Positions 1-7,268 are shown, counted from the stretch's first letter. The stretch: 13,662 bases of DNA from JBJXFK01 sp046155505 (GCA_046155505.1 JBJXFK010000082.1:1-13662), one strand, 5' to 3'. Program-made: numbers and translations. The notes: a model not told the origin generated them from the letters alone.

Positions 1-14
1 CCCTGAACCCCGAA

Positions 15-56
15 CCCTGACAGCGGATTACAGGGACGGCCTTACTCGCCGGCCCT
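15..56 (+). promoter_or_regulatory. Alternative stem-loops in the rpsF leader
   Basis: Positions 32-35 (AGGG) pair with 53-56 (CCCT), and 37-40 (CGGC) pair with 48-51 (GCCG), around a 7-nt loop with one A-G mismatch. This gives an 8-bp hairpin that ends 3 nt before the Shine-Dalgarno of rpsF (AGGAG, 60-64). The segment CAGGG (31-35) can instead pair with CCCTG (15-19), so two mutually exclusive folds exist. S6:S18-binding leader RNAs upstream of rpsF are known in many bacteria. I infer a similar autoregulatory role here but did not match the published consensus. Confidence 0.4.
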
Positions 57-71
57 TTCAGGAGAACGACG

Positions 72-617
72 GTGAAGTTCTACGAAGGCATGTTCCTGTT
101 CAACGCATCGGCGGGGCACGACTGGGCCGCGATGGAGGGCGAGGTTCGCCGTCTGTGCGACCGTGTCGGGGCGACGCTTCACGCTTGCGTGAAATTCGAC
201 GATCGCAAGCTGGCGTATGAAGTCGACAAGTGCAAGCGCGGCACGTATGTGCTGGCCTATTTCGATGCACCGCCGGAGCGGATGCGCGACATGGAGCGCG
301 ACTCGAATCTGAGCGAGACGGTGCTTCGGTCGATGTTCCTGCGACCGGAAACGCCGCTCTCGCCCGAGCGTCTCGAAGAAATCAAGAAGCACCCGGCTGA
401 TCAACCGCTCGTGCCCGGCGGCGGCGACCGTCGCGAAGAGCGTTACGGCGATCGCGGCGGCTATGGCGATCGTGGCGGCTACGGCGGTGATCGCGGTGGC
501 TATGGTGATCGCGGCGGTTACGGCGATCGCGGCGGCGGCGGTGGTTATGGCGACCGCGGCCCGCGGCGCGAAGAGAGCTTTGAAGGTGCCGATGCCGTGG
601 ACGTGGCGGACGAGTAG
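72..617 (+). CDS. rpsF: 30S ribosomal protein S6 with Gly/Arg-rich C-terminal tail
   Basis: S6 binds S18 and the central domain of 16S rRNA in the small ribosomal subunit. Residues 1-95 match the S6 fold, opening with MKFYEGMFLF and containing KFDDRKLAYEVDKCKRGTYV and the helix ending SETVLRSMFLRPE. The start is GTG at 72, chosen because AGGAG (60-64) lies 7 nt upstream and the S6 core begins there. S6 is usually about 95-135 residues. This protein has 181, because residues 117-163 form a low-complexity tail of repeated YGDRGG units, followed by an acidic end (EGADAVDVADE). It is the first gene in the window of the S6-SSB-S18-L9-DnaB block. Identity is very secure, while the function of the tail is unknown. 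Confidence 0.97.
   Translation: MKFYEGMFLFNASAGHDWAAMEGEVRRLCDRVGATLHACVKFDDRKLAYEVDKCKRGTYVLAYFDAPPERMRDMERDSNLSETVLRSMFLRPETPLSPERLEEIKKHPADQPLVPGGGDRREERYGDRGGYGDRGGYGGDRGGYGDRGGYGDRGGGGGYGDRGPRREESFEGADAVDVADE
444..560 (+). repeat. In-frame tandem repeat encoding YGDRGG units in rpsF
   Basis: Imperfect 15-18 bp units of the type (T/C)A(T/C)GGCGATCGCGGCGG recur about six times in frame and encode YGDRGG or YGGDRGG. Third-position differences between units suggest they are not a very recent duplication. Such tracts are prone to change in length between strains. Confidence 0.8.
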
Positions 618-619
618 TT

Positions 620-700
620 CAGAGTAGCGAGTAGCGAATCGCGAGTTCAGAGAGTTCGCAATCCGAACCTCGAGCGCGAGCGAGCGGGGTTACTCGCGAC
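620..700 (+). repeat. Dispersed intergenic repeat, copy A (between rpsF and ssb)
   Basis: The stretch begins with direct repeats of AGCGAGTAGCGA type (620-650). It continues at 661-700 with ATCCGAACC, the core CGAGCGCGAGCGAG, then GGGGTTACT. A close copy occurs at 12222-12260 with about five differences over roughly 38 bases. The core is flanked by AACC(T/C)C and GGGGTT, a weak inverted repeat. On the complementary strand it reads as the peptide VTPLARARGSD, a frequent artefact in spurious gene calls. This is a non-coding dispersed repeat, and its mechanism of spread cannot be seen here. Confidence 0.7.
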
Positions 701-778
701 AGGCAACAACGCCGCTGACCGCAGATTGTGTTTTGCATTGGATCGACGACAGCGCCCGACTGTGTTCGGAGATCGACG

Positions 779-1414
779 ATGGCCAGCTTCAACCGAGTCA
801 TTCTTGCGGGCAATCTGACGCGCGATCCGCAGCTCAAATACCTGCCGAGCAATACGGCGGTGTGCGAGTTCGGAATGGCGATGAACCACAAGTGGCGGGA
901 CAAGGACGGCAATCAGCGCGAGGACGTGTGTTTCGTCGATGTCGCGTTTTTCGGCCGCGCGGGCGAAGTCATCAATCAGTACATGGGTAAGGGCAGGCCG
1001 ATCTTGGTCGAGGGGCGATTGAAACTCGATCAGTGGACCAGCCAGGACGGCCAAAAACGCTCGAAACTCTCCGTCGTCGGTGAGAACTTTACGTTCCTTG
1101 GCCAGGCTCAAGGCCAGGGTGGCGGCGCAGGTGGTGCCGGCGGCGAAGGCGACGCAGCCGGCCAGGAGTACGGCCAGCCTCAGCAGCGCAGCGGATATTC
1201 GGGTGGTGGCGGCGCGGGTGGGGGCGGCGGATACGGCCAAGCCCGTTCCACTGCACCACGCTCGGCACCGCCACAGCGACAGGCTGCTCCGCCGCAGCGC
1301 AACGACTATGGCCGCGCGCCGGCGGCCGAACCGCCGCCGCAGGAAGAGGGGCCGCCGGGCGGCTATCAGGACGAGGGCGACCGTCCGCCGGGCGGAGATG
1401 ATATTCCGTTCTAG
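779..1414 (+). CDS. ssb: Single-stranded DNA-binding protein
   Basis: SSB coats single-stranded DNA during replication, repair and recombination and recruits partners through its C-terminal tip. The OB fold occupies residues 1-108, opening MASFNRVILAGNLTRDPQLK and containing FVDVAFFGRAGEVINQYMGKG. A disordered linker rich in Gly, Gln and Pro follows (about 109-200). The protein ends in the canonical acidic tip GGDDIPF. I chose ATG at 779 over an in-frame upstream start at 728, because GGAG (768-771) is 7 nt before it and the family begins MASxNRV. At 211 residues it is slightly longer than E. coli SSB (178) owing to the linker. It sits between rpsF and rpsR, as in many bacteria, and probably serves the adjacent DnaB in replication. 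Confidence 0.97.
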   Translation: MASFNRVILAGNLTRDPQLKYLPSNTAVCEFGMAMNHKWRDKDGNQREDVCFVDVAFFGRAGEVINQYMGKGRPILVEGRLKLDQWTSQDGQKRSKLSVVGENFTFLGQAQGQGGGAGGAGGEGDAAGQEYGQPQQRSGYSGGGGAGGGGGYGQARSTAPRSAPPQRQAAPPQRNDYGRAPAAEPPPQEEGPPGGYQDEGDRPPGGDDIPF

Positions 1415-1442
1415 TTCGCGAACTGCGAACAACGAGCGGGGA

Positions 1443-1500
1443 GCATCGGCCTCCGGCCGGTGCAAGAGTGGTTTGAGTTGCATCGGCGACTCGCCGATGT
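1443..1500 (+). promoter_or_regulatory. Two tandem hairpins in the ssb-rpsR gap
   Basis: Hairpin 1 pairs 1443-1451 with 1455-1463 (9 bp, loop TCC, one G-T pair). Hairpin 2 pairs 1481-1488 with 1492-1499 (8 bp, loop ACT). Both 5' arms contain CATCGGC, so the 5' arm of hairpin 1 could also pair with the 3' arm of hairpin 2, giving an alternative fold. Neither has a clear T-tract, so a simple terminator is not supported. They lie about 70-130 nt before the rpsR Shine-Dalgarno and may tune expression or processing between ssb and rpsR. The role is inferred. Confidence 0.45.
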
Positions 1501-1584
1501 TGGAGCGCAACGGGCCGGTACCGGCGAAGACGCCGCTACTGACCGAGCGCGAGCAATAGGGACAATTGTCCCAGGAGTGCATCG

Positions 1585-1842
1585 ATGGCCAGTATGCAGG
1601 CCAAGGCAATGAAGAAGCGTAAGAAGGCCCGTCGCGCGAGCGAGCAGGCCAAGGTGCGCGGCCCCAAGGTCAAGATGGAAGAGATCGATTACAAGAACGT
1701 GCCGCTGCTGCAGCGCATGACCAGCGGTCAGGGCAAGGCCATGTCGCGCAAACGCACCGGCCTTGACGCGGCACTGCAGCGCCAACTCACCCGCGCCCTC
1801 AAGCGGGCACGTTTCATGGCGCTGATGCCATACGTCAGCTAG
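1585..1842 (+). CDS. rpsR: 30S ribosomal protein S18
   Basis: S18 is a small basic protein of the 30S subunit that dimerises with S6 on 16S rRNA. The 85-residue product contains the family core: IDYKNVPLLQRM at residues 33-44, a basic RKRTGLDAALQRQLTRALKRAR segment, and the ending FMALMPYVS. The N-terminal 30 residues are a Lys/Arg-rich extension without zinc-binding cysteines. The start is ATG at 1585, with AGGAG at 1573-1577 and a 7-nt spacer. It is downstream of ssb with a gap of about 170 nt that holds two hairpins, and upstream of rplI. The identification is secure. Confidence 0.96.
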   Translation: MASMQAKAMKKRKKARRASEQAKVRGPKVKMEEIDYKNVPLLQRMTSGQGKAMSRKRTGLDAALQRQLTRALKRARFMALMPYVS

Positions 1843-1961
1843 TTCGCGGCTCGTCGCGACTTGCGAATGCGGCGCTGCCGTCGCATGTGCGTTCGCGTTG
1901 CCGAGGTATTTTGCAAAGCTGTCGCGGCGGGCGGTGTCGCTCGTCGCCGGAGATTTGAGTC

Positions 1962-2480
1962 ATGGTCGAATTGCTATTGTTGAAAGACGTTCGCAAGCTC
2001 GGCCACGTCGGCGACGTGGTCGAAGTCAAGCCGGGCTTTGCGCGAAACTTCCTGTTGCCGCAGCGCATCGCGACCCACCCGACGCCGGAAAATCTGAAGG
2101 CGATCGAAGAGGTCAAGAAAAAGGCCGCGGCCGAGCGGGCGCAGCGCTTGCAGGAATTCTCGCGCGTCGCCGAGAGCCTCAAGGACGTGCAGATCACGAT
2201 CGAAGCCGCGGCCAACGAAGACGGCACGCTGTACGGCTCGGTCGGCACGAAAGAGATCGCCGCCGCGCTGCACAAAGAGGGCCATTCCGTCCGCGCCGAG
2301 CACATCATGCTCGACAAACCCATCCGCTCGCTCGATACTCGCATGGTGAAGATTGAGTTCACCGACGAGCTGTCCGCGCAGGTCAAGCTCTGGGTGGTGC
2401 GCGAGGGAGGGGCGGCGGATGCCCAGTCCGGACAATCGGGATCAACCCAGCCAGCAGCCGCAGCCGAGAAGTCGGAGTAG
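1962..2480 (+). CDS. rplI: 50S ribosomal protein L9
   Basis: L9 binds 23S rRNA near the L1 stalk base and helps maintain reading-frame fidelity. The N-terminal domain shows MVELLLLKDVRKLGHVGDVV and the signature PGFARNFLLPQRIA (about residues 24-37). A long charged connecting helix (about 40-75) and the C-terminal domain, including GTLYGSVGTKEIAAAL, follow up to about residue 147. The start is ATG at 1962 with GGAG at 1949-1952. The usual length is about 148-150 residues. This one has 172, because a low-complexity tail (GGAADAQSGQ...AAAAEKSE) was added. That tail coincides with the region that also encodes the start of dnaB in another frame (62-nt overlap), suggesting that the overlap and the tail arose together. 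Confidence 0.97.
   Translation: MVELLLLKDVRKLGHVGDVVEVKPGFARNFLLPQRIATHPTPENLKAIEEVKKKAAAERAQRLQEFSRVAESLKDVQITIEAAANEDGTLYGSVGTKEIAAALHKEGHSVRAEHIMLDKPIRSLDTRMVKIEFTDELSAQVKLWVVREGGAADAQSGQSGSTQPAAAAEKSE
2405..2421 (+). promoter_or_regulatory. Shine-Dalgarno and start codon of dnaB inside rplI
   Basis: A purine-rich GGGAGG at 2405-2410 lies 8 nt upstream of ATG at 2419. This is the strongest ribosome-binding site among the possible dnaB starts. It favours 2419 over the in-frame start at 2353, which would lie deeper in rplI and add residues that do not resemble DnaB. Confidence 0.75.
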
Positions 2481-3870
2481 CGGATCAGCATATGACCGGG
2501 AGCTGCCCCACGCGGTCGAGGCCGAGCGGGCGCTCCTGGGTTGCATGTTGCTGGATTCGGCGGCGATCGGCGAAGCAATCACCGTAATGCAGGACGCCGG
2601 CGCCGCCGTCTATTTTTTTGAGAAGCACCAGATTCTGCACGACCACATCATCCGCATGTGGAACGAGAATCGTTCGATCGACGGCGTGCTCATCAAAGAC
2701 GGCCTGGTCCGCGTCGGCGCTTTCGAGCAGCTAGGCGGCTTCGATTTTCTCACTTCGCTGGCCAGCTCGGTACCTTCTTCGCTGCGCGTGCGCGAGTACG
2801 CCGAAATCGTCCGCGACAAATATCTCCTGCGCCAGCTCATTCGTTCGACGCACGAGGTATTGGACCTGGCGTTTGAAGATCGCGAGCCGACCGCGCAGAT
2901 TCTCGATCAAGCCGAGAAGACCATCTTCGATGTGACCGAGCGGCGCGTGAGCGGCGGCGCGCAGGGTCTTCCCGAGCTTATCGACGAAGTATTCGCCCAC
3001 ATTCAGGATCTCGACGGCACGGTGCTCACCGGCTGCCCAACGGGGTTTGTGCAGCTTGATGAAATGACGTGCGGGTTGCAGCCCGGCGAACTGATCATCG
3101 TCGCCGGCCGTCCGTCGATGGGTAAGACCGCGTTCGGCCTGAACATGTGCGAGCACTTGGCCCTAAGCGAAGGCAAACCGGCGCTGTTTTTCTCGCTGGA
3201 AATGAGCCGCCAGCAAGTGGCCCAGCGACTCTTGTGCAGCCGCGCGCGGGTCGATGCTCAAAAGCTGCGCCGCGGAAGGCACTCGGGGCGCGATCTGGAG
3301 CGGCTGAAATCCGTTGCGGACGAAATTCGATCGAAGCCGCTGTTCATTGACGACACGTCGACGCTTTCAATATTGGAATTGCGAGCGCGGGCCCGCATGG
3401 CATGGCGGCGACACCGTATCGGCGCGATCTACGTCGATTACTTGCAGTTGATGCACGCTCCCGGAAACGAATCGCGCCAGCAGGAAGTCGCGGAAATCTC
3501 GCGCGGCCTGAAAGCACTTGCAAAAGACCTGCGGCTGCCGGTGGTTGCCATGGCCCAGCTCAACCGAAACTCGGAAGAGCGCTCGCAAAACAAGCCGCGC
3601 ATGAGCGACTTGCGCGAGTCGGGCGCGATCGAGCAGGACGCCGACGTGATTATGCTGCTGCACCGCGAGTCGTACTACAAGGTGGGCGAAGACCCCGGTG
3701 CGTCGGACGACACCAAGGCCGAACTGATCATCGCCAAGCAGCGCAACGGTCCTGTCGGTTCGGTCGATCTGGTGTTCAACCGCCAGTACACGCGCTTCGA
3801 CACGCCCGGCGCGACGCACTACGAAGGCACATACGAGGCCCAACATCCCAAAGACACGGAGTACCCGTAG
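2419..3870 (+). CDS. dnaB: Replicative DNA helicase DnaB
   Basis: DnaB is the hexameric 5'-3' helicase that unwinds DNA at the replication fork using ATP. The 483-residue product has a short Gln/Ser-rich leader (1-22) and the N-terminal domain from LPHAVEAERALLGCMLLD to about 160. The RecA-like C-terminal domain carries Walker A GRPSMGKTAF (K236), FFSLEM, and Walker B IYVDYLQLM (D340). It also has the typical LRESGAIEQDADVIMLLHRE and IIAKQRNGPVG near the end. Length and motifs match full-length DnaB with no intein. The start at 2419 overlaps rplI by 62 nt in a different frame, so translation is probably coupled. It closes the ribosomal/replication block, and the next gene follows after about 60 nt. 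Confidence 0.97.
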   Translation: MPSPDNRDQPSQQPQPRSRSSGSAYDRELPHAVEAERALLGCMLLDSAAIGEAITVMQDAGAAVYFFEKHQILHDHIIRMWNENRSIDGVLIKDGLVRVGAFEQLGGFDFLTSLASSVPSSLRVREYAEIVRDKYLLRQLIRSTHEVLDLAFEDREPTAQILDQAEKTIFDVTERRVSGGAQGLPELIDEVFAHIQDLDGTVLTGCPTGFVQLDEMTCGLQPGELIIVAGRPSMGKTAFGLNMCEHLALSEGKPALFFSLEMSRQQVAQRLLCSRARVDAQKLRRGRHSGRDLERLKSVADEIRSKPLFIDDTSTLSILELRARARMAWRRHRIGAIYVDYLQLMHAPGNESRQQEVAEISRGLKALAKDLRLPVVAMAQLNRNSEERSQNKPRMSDLRESGAIEQDADVIMLLHRESYYKVGEDPGASDDTKAELIIAKQRNGPVGSVDLVFNRQYTRFDTPGATHYEGTYEAQHPKDTEYP

Positions 3871-3878
3871 GCTTATCA

Positions 3879-3895
3879 TTGGCGAAATGAGCCAA
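3879..3895 (+). other. Small hairpin after dnaB
   Basis: TTGGC (3879-3883) pairs with GCCAA (3891-3895) around a 7-nt loop in the short gap between dnaB and the response-regulator gene. No T-tract follows, so it is not a convincing terminator. It could mark an mRNA processing point or be incidental. Confidence 0.25.
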
Positions 3896-3930
3896 GGAAT
3901 GCATGAGGGGGTGTAGTGAGGGACAGTGCC

Positions 3931-4596
3931 ATGCAAGAATCCGTCGTGATCGTGGTCGATGACGATCCATCCGTCCGCCGATCGGTGAGTGCGCTGCTCG
4001 CGGCTCACGGCTACGTGGTGCGCGAATTCGCCTCCGGGGCGGAATTTCTGGCCTCGCCGGAAATTGGTCGCCCCGGCTGCATTGTCATGGATCTACGCAT
4101 GCCGGGCATGAGCGGGCTTGACGTGCAGGCAGCGCTGGCCGAGAAAAAACTGAATCCGCGAATCGTGTTCATCACGGGCTACGGCGACGTGCCGTCCACC
4201 GTGCGAGCGATGAAGGGCGGCGCGGTCGATTTTCTGGAAAAGCCGTTCAAGAGCCAGGATTTGCTCGAGGCCGTCGATCGCGCGCTCAAGCAGGACACAA
4301 CGCGTCGCGCCGAATCGGCCAGGGAAGACGAAATTCGCCGGCGGTTCGAGCGGCTGACGCGGCGCGAGTTCGAAGTCGTCGAGCAGGTCGTGCGCGGCCT
4401 GACCAACAAGGCCATCGCGATCGGCTTCGGGATCAGCGAAAAGACGATCAAGGTGCACCGTGGGCGAGCGATGACCAAAGTCGAGGCCGACTCGCTCGCA
4501 CAGCTCGTTCGCATGGCTCAAACGATCGGCATCGGCGGCGACGGCGTGATCGCGACGACGCAGCGCGGTGCGACGGATGAGGAAGACGACGATTAG
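3931..4596 (+). CDS. FixJ-family response regulator (receiver + LuxR-type HTH)
   Basis: This is a two-component transcription regulator whose DNA-binding output is controlled by phosphorylation. Counting from ATG at 3931, the receiver domain covers residues 1-120. It has the acidic pair in VVDDDPSV, the phospho-acceptor D54 in CIVMDLRMPG, T82 in VFITGYGD and K104 in LEKPFK. These positions equal those of FixJ, which supports this start over an in-frame GTG at 3916. Both starts have a purine-rich site upstream (GAGGG at 3918-3922 for the ATG). A LuxR/GerE-type helix-turn-helix follows (LTRREFEVVEQVVRGLTNKAIA...ISEKTIKVHRGR), ending in a short acidic tail. The gene is followed almost directly by a histidine kinase, its probable partner. 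The target genes are not apparent. Confidence 0.9.
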   Translation: MQESVVIVVDDDPSVRRSVSALLAAHGYVVREFASGAEFLASPEIGRPGCIVMDLRMPGMSGLDVQAALAEKKLNPRIVFITGYGDVPSTVRAMKGGAVDFLEKPFKSQDLLEAVDRALKQDTTRRAESAREDEIRRRFERLTRREFEVVEQVVRGLTNKAIAIGFGISEKTIKVHRGRAMTKVEADSLAQLVRMAQTIGIGGDGVIATTQRGATDEEDDD

Positions 4597-4679
4597 CATT
4601 GCCGAGCAGTTTCGCACTTTTCGTGCCGACGGCGCGCGCGTATCGCGCAGCCGTGAGTGACGCCTGGTTTCGGGGCTGT

Positions 4680-7079
4680 ATGCACGATTCTGCTCACAAT
4701 TCCGGTCGCTCGCCAACGCCGTCCCGCGGCGTCCGTGAGGGCGCGCCCGACTCGCGCACGCTACTGCTTGACGTTTCAACCAATCTGCCGGGCGCGGTCT
4801 ATCAGGCCCGCGTCGAGGCCGACGGTCGGCGGCGGTTTACCTGGATGAGCGAGTCGATTGGCGAACTGCTCGACATTTCCGCCGACGAGCTATTGGAAGA
4901 CGCCGAGCGACTGGTGCAGAGCATCCACGCCGACGATCGGGCTTCGTTCGAGGCCAGCGTGTTGCAATCGGCGACGACGCTCGAACCGTGGCTGTGCGAA
5001 TGGCGGCACATCTCGCCGCTTGGCGGCGTGGTGCGGCACATTCGCGGGCAATCGGTGCCGACGCGCTTCGATGACGGCGCGATTCAGTGGAACGGAATTC
5101 TGGTCGACATCACCGCGCTCAAGCAGACCGAGCACGAACTGCGCAGCGGGCGGGAGCAGCTTCGGCGTGCGCTGGACGCCGCTGCGCTCGGCCCGTTCGA
5201 GATGGACACATCGTTGGCGCGGATGACGCTCACCACGCGCGCCGCGCAGCTACTTGGTCTCGCGCCGCACACGATCGAGTGCACGCCGATCGCCGCGCTC
5301 GCACACGTCAGTGCCGACGAGCAAGCGCATGTGCTGAAAGACCTCGCGCAGGCGATGGCCTCGCGGCGCGAGTTCGCGATCGAGTTTCGCCGCGTCGACG
5401 GGAATGACGCGCGCTGGCTGCGGGCCCGCGGCTCGATCGTGCTCGATGCCGGCGGGAAGGCCGATCACGCGATGGGCGTGCTCGAGGACATCACGGCTTA
5501 CAAGTCGCGCGAGCTGGCCGTGTCCGACGCGCAGCACGGCTTGCAGCAGGCGTTCCTTGAAAGCGAAGAGCGTCTGCGGCAAATTCTCGATCGCTCCACC
5601 GCGGTCGTGTTCGTCAAAGATCGTGACTATCGCTACCTCTTCGTAAACGCCAAGTTCGAGGAAATTTTCGCCATTCGCGCCGATTGGCTGATCGGCAAGA
5701 CCGACTACGAGCTGTTCGACAAGGTCGGGGCCGATGCGCTGCGGGCCAATGACCGCATCGTTATCGAAGGCGGCGAAGCGCTCGAGTTCGAGGAAGTGGT
5801 GCCGCAGGTTGACGGCCCGCACACGTACATCTCAAACAAATTTCCGCTGCGCCGCACCGACGGCAAAATTTACGCCATGTGCGGCATCGCGACCGACATC
5901 AGCGATCGCAAGCGCGACGAAGAGACGCTGCGCGAAAGCGAGCGGTTCATCCGAAGCGTGACGCACGCGATTCCCGACATTGTGTACATCTTCGACCTTC
6001 AGGATCGCCGCTGCATTTATGTGAACAAACACGTCGAGCAGATCATCGGCTTCTCCGCGACGGAGATCGGCACGATGGGCGAAGACCTGATCGCCGACCT
6101 GGTCCATCCCGAGGATCTGCCGAAAATCCCCGAGATCATCAGCCGCTGGCAGCACGCGACCGACGAGAGCGTGTTCGAGCACGAGGCCCGCGTGCGTTCG
6201 CGGACCGAGGATTGGCGCTGGTTGCACATGCGCGAGATGTCGTTCCTGCGAGATGAACGCGGCGCTGTCAAGCAAGTCGTCGGCATCGCCCGTGATGTCA
6301 CCGAGCTCAAGCGCTACGAAGACGAGCTCGAGCGCAATCGCCAATTGCTCGAAGAGCGAGTCGAGCACCGAACACGCGAGCTCGAAGCGTCGCGTCGCCA
6401 GCTTCGCCAGTCCGAACGCCTCGCCTCGCTCGGCACGCTCGCAGCGGGCGTCGCGCATGAGATCAACAACCCGATGGGTGCGATTCGCGTGAACGCCGAG
6501 ATCGCGCTGACGCGCCGCGACTTGCCCGAGTCGGTCCGCGACCTGCTCTCGTCAATCGTGGCCGACACCGATCGCTGCTCGAACATCATTCGCGGCATCC
6601 TGAAGTTCGCCCGCACCGCCGAAACCGCGAAATCGACCATCGACCTCAATGCACTCGTGCGCGACACGGCCCACCTGCTGACCCGCGCCGCGCACGGCTC
6701 ATCGGTCGAGGTTGTGCTCGAATTGTGGAGCGCTCCGGTAACGATCCTCGGCAACGCGACCGAGCTCGAACAGGTGCTCGTCAATCTCGTGCGCAACGCC
6801 GCCGAGGCGAGCCGCACCGGGCAGCGCGTCTTCGTTCACGTCGGCGACGACGATCGCGGCCCACACCTGCGCGTGCGCGATCATGGCATCGGCATGACCG
6901 ATGACGTGCGGCGGCGGCTCTTCGATCCGTTCTTCACCACGCCCGAATCCAAGGGCGGCACCGGCTTGGGTCTGAGCATCGTGCACGGCATCGTGGTCGA
7001 GCATGGCGGCACGATCGACGTCGCGACGACACCGGGCAGCGGCAGCACGTTCACCGTCTATTTCCCGCGTCAGTTCTGA
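4680..7079 (+). CDS. Soluble multi-PAS sensor histidine kinase
   Basis: This is the likely cognate kinase of the upstream FixJ-like regulator. Counting from ATG 4680 (799 residues), four PAS-type segments lie at about 28-148, 163-273, 296-410 and 421-545. They typically end in ...DITxxK or ...DISDRK, and coiled-coil linkers join them. The third carries a canonical FVKDRDYRYLFVNAKFEEIF. The HisKA domain follows, with H593 in VAHEINNP. The HATPase domain has the N box NLVRNAAEA, G1 DHGIGM, F box FDPFFTT and G2 GGTGLGLS. There is no transmembrane segment or C-terminal receiver, so it should sense a cytoplasmic signal. The start is uncertain: an in-frame TTG at 4599, 2 nt after the regulator's stop, would add 27 residues that do not look conserved, while 4680 has only a weak GGGG upstream. 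Confidence 0.9.
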   Translation: MHDSAHNSGRSPTPSRGVREGAPDSRTLLLDVSTNLPGAVYQARVEADGRRRFTWMSESIGELLDISADELLEDAERLVQSIHADDRASFEASVLQSATTLEPWLCEWRHISPLGGVVRHIRGQSVPTRFDDGAIQWNGILVDITALKQTEHELRSGREQLRRALDAAALGPFEMDTSLARMTLTTRAAQLLGLAPHTIECTPIAALAHVSADEQAHVLKDLAQAMASRREFAIEFRRVDGNDARWLRARGSIVLDAGGKADHAMGVLEDITAYKSRELAVSDAQHGLQQAFLESEERLRQILDRSTAVVFVKDRDYRYLFVNAKFEEIFAIRADWLIGKTDYELFDKVGADALRANDRIVIEGGEALEFEEVVPQVDGPHTYISNKFPLRRTDGKIYAMCGIATDISDRKRDEETLRESERFIRSVTHAIPDIVYIFDLQDRRCIYVNKHVEQIIGFSATEIGTMGEDLIADLVHPEDLPKIPEIISRWQHATDESVFEHEARVRSRTEDWRWLHMREMSFLRDERGAVKQVVGIARDVTELKRYEDELERNRQLLEERVEHRTRELEASRRQLRQSERLASLGTLAAGVAHEINNPMGAIRVNAEIALTRRDLPESVRDLLSSIVADTDRCSNIIRGILKFARTAETAKSTIDLNALVRDTAHLLTRAAHGSSVEVVLELWSAPVTILGNATELEQVLVNLVRNAAEASRTGQRVFVHVGDDDRGPHLRVRDHGIGMTDDVRRRLFDPFFTTPESKGGTGLGLSIVHGIVVEHGGTIDVATTPGSGSTFTVYFPRQF

Positions 7080-7180
7080 ATCTCTGCCGCGCCGGACACA
7101 ATTCTTGCGCGCCGGCGATTCTCCGCAAGTCGTTACCCAATAATGAGTTGTGGCGCGCACGTCCATCGCAGCCGCAGAAA

Positions 7181-7254
7181 TGTGTACACAAGTGAGAGAT
7201 CGGATGGCCGTTGTCGCTATCTAACCGGGGCCGGCGGACGTTGTTCCGCGGGCC
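7181..7254 (+). promoter_or_regulatory. Palindrome and leader hairpin before the DUF5658-like gene
   Basis: A perfect 10-bp palindrome TGTGTACACA lies at 7181-7190. A hairpin then pairs 7229-7238 with 7245-7254 (10 positions, one G-G mismatch, 6-nt loop) and ends 1 nt before the Shine-Dalgarno TAAGGAG (7256-7262). The palindrome could be an operator, and the hairpin could modulate access to the ribosome-binding site. I see no recognisable riboswitch class and no clear -35/-10 pair. The function is inferred. Confidence 0.35.
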
Positions 7255-7268
7255 GTAAGGAGCGTGCC

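Noticed and set aside
1415..1440. Possible third copy of the dispersed repeat after ssb
   Set aside because: It shares only short words (GTTCGC, AACGAGCGGGG) with copies A and B and lacks the core, so relatedness cannot be claimed.
647..1609. Long minus-strand open frame (320 codons) opposite ssb
   Set aside because: It lies antisense to ssb, with a composition expected from GC-rich DNA, no known domain, and its end passes through the dispersed repeat.
1835..2578. Minus-strand open frame opposite rplI
   Set aside because: It is antisense to a clear ribosomal protein gene and the start of dnaB; the Ser/Arg-rich product matches no family.
5250..6458. Antisense open frames opposite the histidine kinase
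   Set aside because: The plus-strand frame has unambiguous PAS, HisKA and HATPase motifs. The antisense frames are codon-bias shadows.
7080..7140. Possible terminator after the histidine kinase
   Set aside because: CGCGCCGG occurs twice, but as a direct repeat and not as a good inverted pair, and no T-tract follows.
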